From NCBI RefSeq assembly GCF_025150745.1, contig NZ_CP102282.1, positions 2,367,501 to 2,431,500 of the forward strand: a stretch of DNA of 64,000 nucleotides. Direction: 5' to 3'. The stretch is from Eubacterium ventriosum (lineage in GTDB: Bacteria > Bacillota > Clostridia > Lachnospirales > Lachnospiraceae). How positions within the stretch are numbered: the stretch's first letter is position 1; every line of letters starts with the position of its first letter. Positions 27,078-37,300 of this stretch are shown piece after piece. Made by a program: the position numbers and the translations under genes. The notes under the pieces are model-generated. The model was not told where the DNA came from, did not search any database, and was given only the letters and a program-made list of their open reading frames with translations.

Positions 27078-28493
27078 TTATATAAATTTTTGAATCTTGC
27101 TTATTAACACATCAAGAAAACCTGTTGACTGTAAGAACAGAATCACCATTATTACAGGCATAATATAACGAATCATAACATTGTACAATTTCTTACGTGA
27201 AAACTTCTTGCCATTTAGTTCCATTTCTTCTACAATCCATGAAGGCTTGATTATCCAACCAATAAGAATTGCTGACAACAATGAAATAAAAGGCATAAGG
27301 AAGCTGTTACTAATGTAATCCATAATATCCAAAAGCTGACCTGTGCTTCCGTTTGGAAGTTTTACTTCCACATAGAAAATACTGTAACCTAAAGCTATAA
27401 CTGCTGTTGCAATTAAATAAATAATAGATAAAACGCCTGTTGTTTTCTTTCTCTCTGTATGGAAAAGTTCCATACAGTTAGCAGTAATTGATTCCAATAC
27501 TGAAATACATGAAGTTAATGCTGCAAAACCTGCCAATAAGAAGAATAACAAACCTACTATTCTACCTGCCATTCCCATTCTAAAAAATACATTTGGAAGT
27601 GACACAAACATAAGTCCCGGACCTGCTGACATTCCATCAAGTCCTGAGAAAACAAATACGGCAGGAATAATCATCATACCGGCTAAGAAAGCCACTCCTG
27701 TATCCATAATTTCAATCTGTGATACTGCTTTATTAAGATTAACATCCTTTTTTACATAAGAACCATATGTAATCATAATTCCCATTGAAACGCTTAATGA
27801 GAAGAACAACTGACTCATTGCATCCAATGAAACCTGAAGGAATTTCTGAACTGTAATTCCTGACATATCAGGTGTCAAATAAACTTTCAATCCCTGAAGA
27901 CCTGTTCTAACTGTTCCGTCATCTAATGTTGTCTTTAGAGTTAATGAGAAAATAGCAATTCCAACTACCATAACCAAAAGAACCGGCATGATAAACTTTG
28001 AAACTCTCTCTATTCCCTTTTCTACGCCGTTATATACAATAATTGCTGTTAAAAGCATAAATATAATACCGTACCAAACTGATGAAGGTGATGTAATAAA
28101 GTTAGTAAAGCAATTGTCTGCAACTGCTTTCTTTCCTGAACCTAAAATATAAATAGCAATATATTTTAAAATCCAACCACCTATTACCGCATAATAAGTC
28201 ATAATAATAACCGGCACAATAAAAGTAATCACACCTAAAAACTTCCATTTCTTTCTCATTGATTCATATGCATAAATGGCACTTTTTCCTGTTTTTCGCC
28301 CAATGGCAATATCTGTTGTTAACAATGTAAAACCTACTGTTAAAACAAGTACCAGATAGATAATAAGGAAAAGTCCGCCTCCATCCTTTGCTGCAAGATA
28401 TGGGAATCTCCAAAGATTTCCTACACCTACGGCACTTCCTGCTGCAGCAAGAACGAATCCTATCTGCCCGCTAAATCCACTTTTTTGTTTCAT
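27078..28493 (-). CDS. Sodium-dependent transporter, NSS/SNF family
   Basis: The 471-residue protein starts MKQKSGFSGQIGFVLAAAGS with NLWRFPYLAAKDGG (TM1 ion/substrate site) and has about 11-12 helices. It is a paralogue of the plus-strand transporter at 8447. The two differ in their extracellular loops and C-terminal part, so they probably carry different amino acids. It is monocistronic. Confidence 0.9.
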   Translation of the reverse strand: MKQKSGFSGQIGFVLAAAGSAVGVGNLWRFPYLAAKDGGGLFLIIYLVLVLTVGFTLLTTDIAIGRKTGKSAIYAYESMRKKWKFLGVITFIVPVIIMTYYAVIGGWILKYIAIYILGSGKKAVADNCFTNFITSPSSVWYGIIFMLLTAIIVYNGVEKGIERVSKFIMPVLLVMVVGIAIFSLTLKTTLDDGTVRTGLQGLKVYLTPDMSGITVQKFLQVSLDAMSQLFFSLSVSMGIMITYGSYVKKDVNLNKAVSQIEIMDTGVAFLAGMMIIPAVFVFSGLDGMSAGPGLMFVSLPNVFFRMGMAGRIVGLLFFLLAGFAALTSCISVLESITANCMELFHTERKKTTGVLSIIYLIATAVIALGYSIFYVEVKLPNGSTGQLLDIMDYISNSFLMPFISLLSAILIGWIIKPSWIVEEMELNGKKFSRKKLYNVMIRYIMPVIMVILFLQSTGFLDVLISKIQKFI

Positions 28494-28634
28494 AATTTTT
28501 CTACCTCTTAAATTTTTTATTTTCTACTTTTTTATATTTAAAATATTAAGCCAGTGAAGTTAAATTGTACCATATTTAAGGTCTTTTAACAACATTACAT
28601 AAAGTTTAATATTTGTTAATTTTTTTAATAAAGC

Positions 28635-28690
28635 AAAAAAATCCTGACAAGTTTTCTTTTTTACAGCTTAACCTGTCAGGATACTTTTAA
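28635..28690 (-). terminator. Terminator of the nitroreductase gene
   Basis: ATCCTGACA pairs with TGTCAGGAT. The minus strand then has a T run (TTTTTTTGC). Confidence 0.7.
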
Positions 28691-28708
28691 TAAATTTATT
28701 TAATTTTT

Positions 28709-29236
28709 TTATTTGACATAATATACTCTGTTTTCTTTTCTTGGTGCTGCCTTTGGTTCATCACCTTCAACATAACCTAATGCGCAATGACCGATACCAA
28801 CATATTCTTCTTCAATGCCTAATGATTTAAGAAGTTCTTTGCCCCATTCTGTTTCAAATTCTTCTTTTGCCCGGTGAATCCAACAACTTCCAATTCCTAA
28901 GTCGTGAGCTGCCAACATAAGATTTCCCATTACAAGACTTCCATCATAAATTCCTGTAGGCCAATCCTTCTTTGCCAAAACGATTAGCATTGCAGGTGCT
29001 CCATAGAACGGATCAAAACCTTCTTCCCAACCACCTATTTTGCAATTCATTTCAGAGATTTTGTCACGTAATTCCTTATTTGTAACCTGAATAATTATAG
29101 TGTTTTGAGTCCCTTTTCCACTTGCAGCATAAAGACCGGCTTCGATTATTTTGTCAATAATCTCCTGTGGCACCATATCTGCCTTATACTTACGAATACT
29201 TCTTCTTTCTTCCATTGCCTTTAAAACATCGCTCAT
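28709..29236 (-). CDS. Nitroreductase family protein
   Basis: The 175-residue FMN-dependent oxidoreductase fold has ERRSIRKYK near the N-terminus for FMN phosphate binding, then LYAASGKGTQN and LAAHDLGIGSCWIHRA. A frame continues 13 codons upstream to 29275, but the strong AAAGGAGG lies inside that extension, 8 nt before the ATG at 29236, which I take as the start. Members reduce nitro compounds, quinones or flavins using NAD(P)H. The physiological substrate is unknown. Confidence 0.88.
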   Translation of the reverse strand: MSDVLKAMEERRSIRKYKADMVPQEIIDKIIEAGLYAASGKGTQNTIIIQVTNKELRDKISEMNCKIGGWEEGFDPFYGAPAMLIVLAKKDWPTGIYDGSLVMGNLMLAAHDLGIGSCWIHRAKEEFETEWGKELLKSLGIEEEYVGIGHCALGYVEGDEPKAAPRKENRVYYVK

Positions 29237-29326
29237 TCTTTGTTCCTCCTTTAAATTTGATTCCATATTTCTCATTTTAGCACATATTTTTCAGAAAAAT
29301 TTCAAAATCAACATCTGAATTAGATT

Positions 29327-29440
29327 TCATATGGTCAGGATTTCTGTTTTTGGAAGTGAAATTGCTCCAAGCTGTAATGTGTATCTAATGCAAAACTGTG
29401 AAACTGAAACACCAATAGCTTTTAATTTTTTGTAACTTTT
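29327..29440 (-). pseudogene. C-terminal relic of an aldo/keto reductase
   Basis: A frame without a start reads LKAIGVSVSQFCIRYTLQLG and then AISLPKTEILTI before TGA. This matches the SVSQ-ICIRY-Q-G-PLPKT region near the end of aldo/keto reductases. The NADPH-binding end is truncated and no other part is left nearby. Confidence 0.5.
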
Positions 29441-29466
29441 TTATGTTTTGTCTTAATTTTTGTAAC

Positions 29467-30165
29467 TTATCTTTTTATTTTTAATGTTCTTAAATATTCT
29501 TTTTGCTCTGGTGTAATTCTATAACTTTCTATCGATTTTTGAATTGCCTTATTGTGTGTCCACACATCAAGTTTTTTCTCTTCAATGAAAGGAATAATGC
29601 TGTCATATTGCTTTGCCAAAGCTGTTGCAAAATACCATGCGCGCATCATATTAACGTAATATTCTTCTGACTGAACTGCTGCAACTTTATTAGCATATTC
29701 AATTTTAAAATTGTCATCCAAATAGTGTTTCATAAGCATACTAATTCCAAAACGGATTGTGTATGGCTGGTCTGATTTTATGTATTTGTTAATTTTTTCA
29801 AGGAAGTCTTCCAAATTCTTCTTTACAATTCGAAGTGACAGCAAATCACACGTAGCCCAGTTGTCTATGTATGGAAGAAACTTCTCCAACTCTATTATTA
29901 ATTCATCATAATCTTTAATCTGTTCAAGCAACATTCCATGGAGATTATTTTCTTCATAATATTTGTGGGGAAGCACCTTCATGAACTCCTTTGCTTCTTC
30001 TGTTTTTCCAAACTGCTTTGCGTAACTTCTAAGTGCCGGAGTTCTGACACCTATAACCTTCTCCTTGTCTATCGTTGGCATTAATTTGGCGTGAAAATCT
30101 CTATATTTCAAGTCCTGTAATTCAAAAAGCTGTTTTTGTACTTTAACTGCTATATCTTCTTTCAT
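29467..30165 (-). CDS. DNA alkylation repair protein, AlkD-like HEAT-repeat family
   Basis: The 232-residue helical repeat protein has the family landmarks GVRTPALRSYAKQ, the catalytic-region segment DNWATCDLLS (Trp/Asp), RFGISMLMKHYLD, YYVNMMRAWYFATAL and the C-terminal WTHNKAIQKSIES. AlkD-type glycosylases remove N3- and N7-alkylpurines without base flipping. Many clostridial homologues are uncharacterised, so substrate is inferred by family. Confidence 0.85.
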   Translation of the reverse strand: MKEDIAVKVQKQLFELQDLKYRDFHAKLMPTIDKEKVIGVRTPALRSYAKQFGKTEEAKEFMKVLPHKYYEENNLHGMLLEQIKDYDELIIELEKFLPYIDNWATCDLLSLRIVKKNLEDFLEKINKYIKSDQPYTIRFGISMLMKHYLDDNFKIEYANKVAAVQSEEYYVNMMRAWYFATALAKQYDSIIPFIEEKKLDVWTHNKAIQKSIESYRITPEQKEYLRTLKIKR

Positions 30166-30318
30166 AATCTGCTCCTAATACTTTTTGTCGTACAAATATT
30201 ATAGCATTGTTTTTTTGTGTGGTATATTATTTTCAATGTTTTGTTTGAAATGTAATGAATATATTTGAAGATTTCTCTTCGCATTTTCTGTAATTCTTAA
30301 AAAGAAGCTTCTCTAGGC

Positions 30319-30363
30319 AGAACAGCCCACACCAAAGTTTTCGCTTTAGCGTGGGCTGTTCCT
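30319..30363 (-). terminator. Terminator after the DUF4430 gene
   Basis: GAACAGCCCAC pairs with GTGGGCTGTTC, with a nested AAAG/CTTT hairpin. The T-rich side is weak on the minus strand. Confidence 0.55.
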
Positions 30364-30388
30364 TTATCATTATTTACAGATAGCCAAT

Positions 30389-31582
30389 TTATTTCTTCAC
30401 CTTTACAGTCTTGACTGCCGACCATTTTCCATAAACATACTTTCCGTTTACAATTCTGTAAGCTCTAATTTTTACGTATGCTTTTTTCTTTTTAATGTTG
30501 GTAATCTTCTTTGTTGTGTATGTTGTTTTTGTTGTCTTTACTGTTACTGCCTGCTGTTTTTTCTTTTTCTTGTTTTTCAATTTTTTGTTGTTTCCATATT
30601 TAATCCGGAAGCCTGTAACTCCGGCAGTCTTTGTTAATGTAAGTTTGATTTTCTTACCCTTTGCATTTTTTGCTGTTTTAATTTTTACAGTACCTACAGG
30701 TGGATTTTGTGGTGACTTAATAGCATTCTTTAATGCTGTTGCTGCACTGTTTACTGTTGCCTGTGAAGGATTATACTGTGATGCAACTGTTGCTGCCTGA
30801 CTATATGCAGCATTTACATTAGGATATACTGTCCAATAGCCTTTGTTGCTATTTACATCACCTACTGCTCTAAGTAATTCTGTCTTGTCTGCCAAATTAA
30901 TTTTTGAAACACCTGTTGCCTGGTAAGTATCAATTCCTACATCAGCACCATAACCAAATAAAGTAAACATTACTCTGATTACATCACCATTCTTTACTGT
31001 TACTTTATCTCCTGACTGGTAGATGTTTCTTACTGTTGGGTTTGTGCTGTCCTTGCCGTCTTCTCTGTTAAATGTCTTACCACTATATACTGCACTGTTA
31101 TTTACAGTAAATACCCAACCTGACATTCTCCAGTAATCACCTTCTCCAAGAGCTGTATCTGAATTACCAAGATTCTTGTTTGTATTTGGTGCACTAATGC
31201 CTTTTCCTTCGTGAAGTAATCCATCATCCTGACCAATATATGAATAAGTATATACATCCTGCATATTGGCAATTTCATTAGGTATGTTTGCCACTCTGCT
31301 ATTGTCTGCACCAAGAATTGATGTTAAATACCAACCACTTGTTGTTGAATAATAATAGTTTAATGTATTATCATTCATATATCTGTCGATTACTGTTTTA
31401 ACCGTGTCTCCATTGTTAATTGTCACCTGAACAGGTTCAGTATAAAGTCCCTGACCTATTGATAATTTTTCGACAGTAAGTGTAACTTTACCTGTTGAAG
31501 CTGCCTTTGTTTCCTTAGGCATTACAACAATTGATGTTGCCATAAGAGCTACACTTAATACTACTGATAATGCTTTTTTCAT
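30389..31582 (-). CDS. Secreted DUF4430-domain protein with Lys-rich Fn3-like C-terminus
   Basis: The 397-residue protein has a signal peptide (MKKALSVVLSVALMATSIVV, cut near ETKAA). Residues about 30-225 look like a DUF4430 domain, the fold used in cobalamin/intrinsic-factor-like binding modules, here with GDTVKTVIDRYM and WRMSGWVFTVNN. A helical linker follows, then a C-terminal Fn3-like domain of about 100 residues that is extremely basic and ends YGKWSAVKTVKVKK. The same type of ending occurs in two neighbouring secreted proteins. No catalytic motif is visible. A role in ligand binding or adhesion at the surface is a guess. Confidence 0.72.
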   Translation of the reverse strand: MKKALSVVLSVALMATSIVVMPKETKAASTGKVTLTVEKLSIGQGLYTEPVQVTINNGDTVKTVIDRYMNDNTLNYYYSTTSGWYLTSILGADNSRVANIPNEIANMQDVYTYSYIGQDDGLLHEGKGISAPNTNKNLGNSDTALGEGDYWRMSGWVFTVNNSAVYSGKTFNREDGKDSTNPTVRNIYQSGDKVTVKNGDVIRVMFTLFGYGADVGIDTYQATGVSKINLADKTELLRAVGDVNSNKGYWTVYPNVNAAYSQAATVASQYNPSQATVNSAATALKNAIKSPQNPPVGTVKIKTAKNAKGKKIKLTLTKTAGVTGFRIKYGNNKKLKNKKKKKQQAVTVKTTKTTYTTKKITNIKKKKAYVKIRAYRIVNGKYVYGKWSAVKTVKVKK

Positions 31583-31699
31583 TTCAAACTTTTCTCCTTA
31601 CATTTTTGACTAATCCTAACTTTATTTTTCAATAAAATTAGCTTTGTAAATATTTTATTTTAAAACCTATATTTGTATATAGTCATTTATTTAACTTTC

Positions 31700-34252
31700 C
31701 TACATTTTAACTTTCTTAATTTTTGAATAAGCTCCATAAACATTAGTTTCTTCATCTAACTTATAAGCTCGAATTTTAAAACTATATTTATTTCCCTTCT
31801 TTAAGCTAATAACAGCTTTTACTGTTTTTGCTTTCTTAACTGTCTTTACGGCTTTGAATTTACCGGAATTAGTTTTCATATATACTACATAACCTGCTGC
31901 ATCTGAAATCTTCTTCCATTTAAGTGTAACCTTCTTGCCCTTCTTCTTTGCTGACTTAATTTTTACTTTTGCAGGCTTAGTTACTACAGGTTTTGATACA
32001 TTTACAGTACATGTTGCAACTACCTTACCATCTGCTGAAACTGCTGATATATAAGTTGTTCCGGCTACATCAGCTGTAACATTTCCTGACTGGTCAACTG
32101 TGGCAATTGATTCATTAGCTGAAATCCACTTAATGTTTTTATTACTTGCATTTGAAGGATTTACTGTTGCATCTAACTTAAAAGTTCCACCCGGATTAAG
32201 ATTTATTTCATTACTATTAAGTGTAATGTTTGTAACAGGAGTTTCCACTTCGATGAAAAATTCTGTTTTTAATCCATTATGAGTTGTTGCTGTTATAATT
32301 GTACTTCCACTATTCTTTGATATTACAACACCATTTGAATCTACTGTGGCTACTGAATTATTACTGCTTGTCCACTGAACATTCTTATTTGTTGTATCAC
32401 TTGGAGTAATTTTAACCTGTAACTGACGAGTCTGGTTTAGCCCCATAGTTACTGTTTTATCTCCAACTCTTTCAATACCTCTTGCATCGATTCCATCGAC
32501 ACGAACAGTACACTTAGCTTCAAAACCACCTTCTTCAGTTGTGATAACTATATCTGCATTTCCTTCGGAAACACCTGTTACAACACCATTTGCATCTACT
32601 GTGGCTACTTTTTCATTTAAACTCTTAAAAGTAACATTAGTATTTGTTGCATTGCTTGGAAGTACAGAATATCTAATCTTTCCACTTCCACCTACAAACA
32701 AACCCATATGCTGATAGTCATTTGCCACTTCAATACCTGTTACAGATTCAGGAATTATTACTGCTTCTGATTCTTCACTAACTGAATTGCTGTAAAGATT
32801 TGCATCAGCAGCATTTTCATCCACAATTGCTTTTACAGTATAAACGTATTTACCTGAAGTTAAATCTTTATCTTCAAAAGTTGTATCTGTTCCTTCATAT
32901 ATATCATTAACAATACCTGTACTTTTGTTATATCTTGACAAAACATATGAAGAGGCGTGAGCTACTTTTGTCCAGTTAACATTGATGTTTTTGTCATTTC
33001 TAACTGCTGTAACTTTAGACTTATCAAGTTCTTTTGAAACATAAACAACACATGTTTTCTTAACATTTGGATTATCCTTTGAAGCAATTGTAATATCTGC
33101 TCTTCCTACAGATTTTCCTGCTACAACACCATTCTTTACTTCTGCCACTGCTTCATTTGATGAGCTCCAAACAACGTCTGTCTGGCTTGTGTTAGAAGGT
33201 GCAAGGTTGTACTCAAGCTCAACTTTGTTGTCTTCTTTCTTATCTAAATTAAGCTTTTTGCTGGTGTAATTTAAATTAATACTTTCTACAGGAACATTAG
33301 TCTGGTCATATACCTGTATCTCATAAATTTCAAAACAGTATGCGCCAAAAGTAATACCTTGTAATCTTAAATGTGATGTTGTTACTGCTTCTTTTAATCG
33401 AATATTTCTATATTCTGATGCTATACCACTGGTTACTTCGTACATGTCTGTCCATGTTTCACCGTCATCTGAAGTCTGTAATTTGTAACCTTTCATATAG
33501 CCACCGCCCCATTTAACTTTTACTGTATCAAAAGTCTGTGGGCTGTTCCAACTTAAAGTTATGTTTTCGTTAGCTTTTTCTTCATCAGTTACTGTTGGAT
33601 CCTGAATGTACTCTGTTCTCCACATAGTGCCTTCATCGCCGTCAATTGCTTTTTCTGCACTGTTTTCACCATCATCACTTGATGCTACTGCTGTGGCATT
33701 TTCTGCAAGATTAGGCATTTCTTTTTCTTCAACGCTTCCTACTGTAAAAATCTGCCATTCGTACATACAATAACCGTATATTTCCATTGTTCTTTCTTCT
33801 AATTCGATTTTTACATATCTTGCATTAGTTGGTGCAAAATCATATTTAAATCTTCCTTTTTCTCCTGCTTCTTCTGATGCAACTTCCATCCAGTCTGTTT
33901 TGTTTTCAGAAACATAAATTTTATATTTCTTTGCTGCTGCATTTTCCCAATATAGTACGACCTTATCAATTTCATAACTTCTTCCTAAATCCATACTCCA
34001 GGTTTGTGGATCTTCATAAGGATTGTCTTTATTCGAACTTACACATGCTGTCTGGTATCCTCTTTCAAGATTTCCATCTGTTAAAAAGTCTGGTTTATTG
34101 TATTCATTAGTATTGAAAGAATTAGAAACATTAACCGTTCTGTTATAAGCTACATTTCTACCTAATGGTTGACCTTCGTAAGCAAACGCAGGAGTGTATA
34201 ATGTGGCAACCATTGTGGCAACACTTAATAAACACGCTACTAATTTTTTCAT
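31700..34252 (-). CDS. Secreted discoidin (F5/8 type C) protein with Ig-like repeats and Fn3-like tail
   Basis: The 850-residue protein has a signal peptide (about 1-24). Two discoidin/CBM32-like domains follow at about 30-175 and 180-320, with WSMDLGRSYEIDKVVLYWEN and FDTVKVKWGGGYMKGYKLQ. The middle is a chain of Big_2-type Ig modules and an Fn3 domain, marked by VVWSSSNEAVAEV, VQWTSSNNSVATV and IKWISANESIATV. The end is Lys-rich and Fn3-like. No hydrolase domain is present, so it is probably a glycan-binding surface protein. AAGGAGG lies 6 nt upstream of the start. Confidence 0.82.
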   Translation of the reverse strand: MKKLVACLLSVATMVATLYTPAFAYEGQPLGRNVAYNRTVNVSNSFNTNEYNKPDFLTDGNLERGYQTACVSSNKDNPYEDPQTWSMDLGRSYEIDKVVLYWENAAAKKYKIYVSENKTDWMEVASEEAGEKGRFKYDFAPTNARYVKIELEERTMEIYGYCMYEWQIFTVGSVEEKEMPNLAENATAVASSDDGENSAEKAIDGDEGTMWRTEYIQDPTVTDEEKANENITLSWNSPQTFDTVKVKWGGGYMKGYKLQTSDDGETWTDMYEVTSGIASEYRNIRLKEAVTTSHLRLQGITFGAYCFEIYEIQVYDQTNVPVESINLNYTSKKLNLDKKEDNKVELEYNLAPSNTSQTDVVWSSSNEAVAEVKNGVVAGKSVGRADITIASKDNPNVKKTCVVYVSKELDKSKVTAVRNDKNINVNWTKVAHASSYVLSRYNKSTGIVNDIYEGTDTTFEDKDLTSGKYVYTVKAIVDENAADANLYSNSVSEESEAVIIPESVTGIEVANDYQHMGLFVGGSGKIRYSVLPSNATNTNVTFKSLNEKVATVDANGVVTGVSEGNADIVITTEEGGFEAKCTVRVDGIDARGIERVGDKTVTMGLNQTRQLQVKITPSDTTNKNVQWTSSNNSVATVDSNGVVISKNSGSTIITATTHNGLKTEFFIEVETPVTNITLNSNEINLNPGGTFKLDATVNPSNASNKNIKWISANESIATVDQSGNVTADVAGTTYISAVSADGKVVATCTVNVSKPVVTKPAKVKIKSAKKKGKKVTLKWKKISDAAGYVVYMKTNSGKFKAVKTVKKAKTVKAVISLKKGNKYSFKIRAYKLDEETNVYGAYSKIKKVKM

Positions 34253-34275
34253 TTTGCCTCCTTTTTAAATAATAA

Positions 34276-34340
34276 AAGGCTATCTTTTTGCAGGATGATA
34301 CGACATACCTCCTATGCCCACCCCTCAAAAAGACAGCCTT
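34276..34340 (-). terminator. Terminator with a long purine-rich loop (minus strand)
   Basis: AAGGCT-A-TCTTTTTG pairs with CAAAAAGA-C-AGCCTT. The 35-nt loop, read on the minus strand, contains AGGGGTGGGC and AGGAGG. It lies between the stop of the beta-helix protein gene and the start of the discoidin gene. Confidence 0.6.
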
Positions 34341-34378
34341 CTAATTAGTTCTCTTTTTTGATGTTTTTAATTAATTAT

Positions 34379-37300
34379 TTACTTAATTTTAAGTTTTTTC
34401 TTGAATACCTTAATAGCTTTCTTGTTGCCCTTAAGTTTAGTCTTCTTTGTTTTGATATTCTTCTTAACTTTACTGCTTAAAGCATTTTTCTTTACAGTCT
34501 TAAGCTTTTTGCCCTTGAATGTAATCTTTTTAATCTTGTTGTCCTTTGTGAATGCCTTAGCCTTAATAGTCTTAACTGACTTGCCCATTACTACCGTCTT
34601 AAGCTTTGTACATTTCTTAAATGCATTCTTTCCAATAGTAGTTACCTTGCTGCCAATTGTAAGCTTTTTAAGTGCCTTACATCCTGCAAAAGCGTTGTTT
34701 CCTATTGTTGTTACATTATTGAAATTAATCTTGTTTAACTTCTTACAATTACTAAATGCAGCCTTACCAATAACCTTAACATTGGCACCAAATGTAACTT
34801 TCTTAAGCTTCTTCATTGCCTTAAATGCATTGTCACCTACTTCTGTTACATTTAATCCATATCCCTTAAAGTTAGCTGTGTTTGGAACTGTAACCTTAGT
34901 TAATTTGCTCTTCTTAGCTGCTACTACACCGATAAGTTTTGTTCTACCTGATGTAATTGAATCAATTGCTGTTACTCTGTAAATGAAATCACCTACTGTA
35001 TATTCCATTCCAACGTAAACACCATACTGTGTACGAACCTGATCATCTAATGATGTCTGGTCACCCTTTGGTGTTTCAGGATAACTAGTTTTTGAAGCTG
35101 CCTGAATCTTATTCCATTCATCTGTGCAATTCTTGATTTTTTCGTCAAAATACTTATCGTCAGTATCATCTGAACCTAAAGTCTTTGAATTATCAACTTT
35201 AAGCTGTTCTTTTACGATAGTCTTATCAGCTATTGCATCATCACTTGGCTGTTTAACATTTTCATTTTTATTAGCCACAATTAAACCAGTACTTGGATCT
35301 GTTGGATATGCATCCTTTCCATCTCCTCCGTCCTTTGAATAGTCATAGTTATCAGGTAATGATACTGATGTTTTGTTACGGTAGTATAATAATCTCTGGA
35401 CAGCATAACCACCCTTTTTACCTGATACTGTCTGTGAAGTTTCACCTGTTGTAATACCACAACCTGTACCATTAATAATTCTGTTAATACCTACCTTTGG
35501 TCCGCTACCGTTGGCGATTTCTACAATACATGCATTTTCAATTAATACATCATCTGCATTAGGAACTTCAATGGCATTATCTAAGAAAATTTCTGCTCCG
35601 TTAGTGTTAATGAATACATCGTAAACACCAAGACCTACTGCGTAGTGGTGTTTAACATCATTTGCTACTTTGTATGCTGAATATCCCTTAACTGTATTAT
35701 TATGTGACATCCATTCTTTCTGATCCTGTGGATCATAACATTTTTCATTCTGTAAGAAGAATGTCTTACCATATTCACCTCTCCAGATAACATCGTATTT
35801 CTGGAAATGTTCAATAAATAAACCATAAGCTGTTACGTTATCGCCATTTACAACAAGACCGTGATCTGCTGTATTTTCATACCAACCTGTGTTATCACCG
35901 TGGTCAGCTCTCCAAATCCATGTTTCATCAATAATAGTATTGTTACTGTTAACAACTATACATGAACCTGTTGTTCCAAGGTCGCCTGTTCCACCTACCC
36001 TACAGATAACATCCTGTAATACACAAGGGTTATTTGAATGGTCAACATTTGCTCCTTCATATCCTACTTCTAATAATGTGTTTGTATGTTTTCCGGCATC
36101 TAAAATTACGCCTGCGATTTCAACACCACCAATATCGTAATTTTCTTCTACCTTTGTATAGTCACTGTTCCACTTCTTACCAGCTACTCTGATAAATGTA
36201 TCAGTATTCTTATCAGATGAAGTAAATGTAGCCATACCAAGACCAAGAACTATTGTGTTTTCATGTGTTACTTCAATAGCTTTGTCTAATTTGTAAATAC
36301 CAGGCTGAAGAAGAAGGTTATAACCTTTTCCTAAAGCTGCATTAATTGTGTCTGCTGTATCTACATCAGGGTTAGCAATATAGAAACTGTTTAATCCTAA
36401 TGATTTACCTTTACCCATATCATTTTCTGACCATGAAACGCCTGTCGTATCTTTTCTTACTGCAGGTACAAATACCTTGTAACTATCTGTATCTTCATCG
36501 AAGTATAAGAATGGTTTTTCTCTTGTTGCATCTGTCTTGTCTAATACTGTTGTACAGCCGTTAGCCGCCCAGTTCGAAATACCATTATTCTGTAATAAGC
36601 TTCCACCTGCGTTAAAGTAGTTACCACTGTTATCCTTTAATGTTGTTCCATCAACATTCTTGCATCCCTGAACAACCTGGTTCCAGTTAATACCATATAT
36701 AGAACCATTTCCTGTCTGCTTTGTTGTAAATTCACAGTTTCTGTAGTAATACTGCTGCTGACACCATGAACCTACTGAATCATGGAACTTTGTATCAGAA
36801 ATATATCCGCCGCTGGCCCAAGCATTGTCTCCCCATGTCCACTGAAGTAATGTCTGTCTTTCTACATTAAGTCTTCTTGCAGGAGCTGCCTGTGATACTG
36901 CCCACTTAAATGAATCTTCCCAATAGTTAGGATTTTCTGTTGTCTGTGCAATAGTAAAGTTTTCAACGTCAACCCAGAAGTTACATGTTACGTTACCATT
37001 AGCTAAAGCTGCTGGCGTTTTAATATTCTTTAATCTTACATCGTAAGGTGTTTTTCCTAAACCAATAACCTGTGTGTAGTAACCTACATCATACGCATCT
37101 GCTGCTGTTTCTGTATAATCACCAGGTTTAAAAGCGAATGCGTAACGGTTCTTACCAAACTGATCATAATGCTGATATCCAAAGATTTCATTTACCTTAT
37201 CAGAAATTGCATCCTTGTCATCTGCATCGTTAAATACGTATACATTCTTACCAAACTTAGAAATTTCCAATGAATATGGTTCTGATTCTTCTCCATTAAC

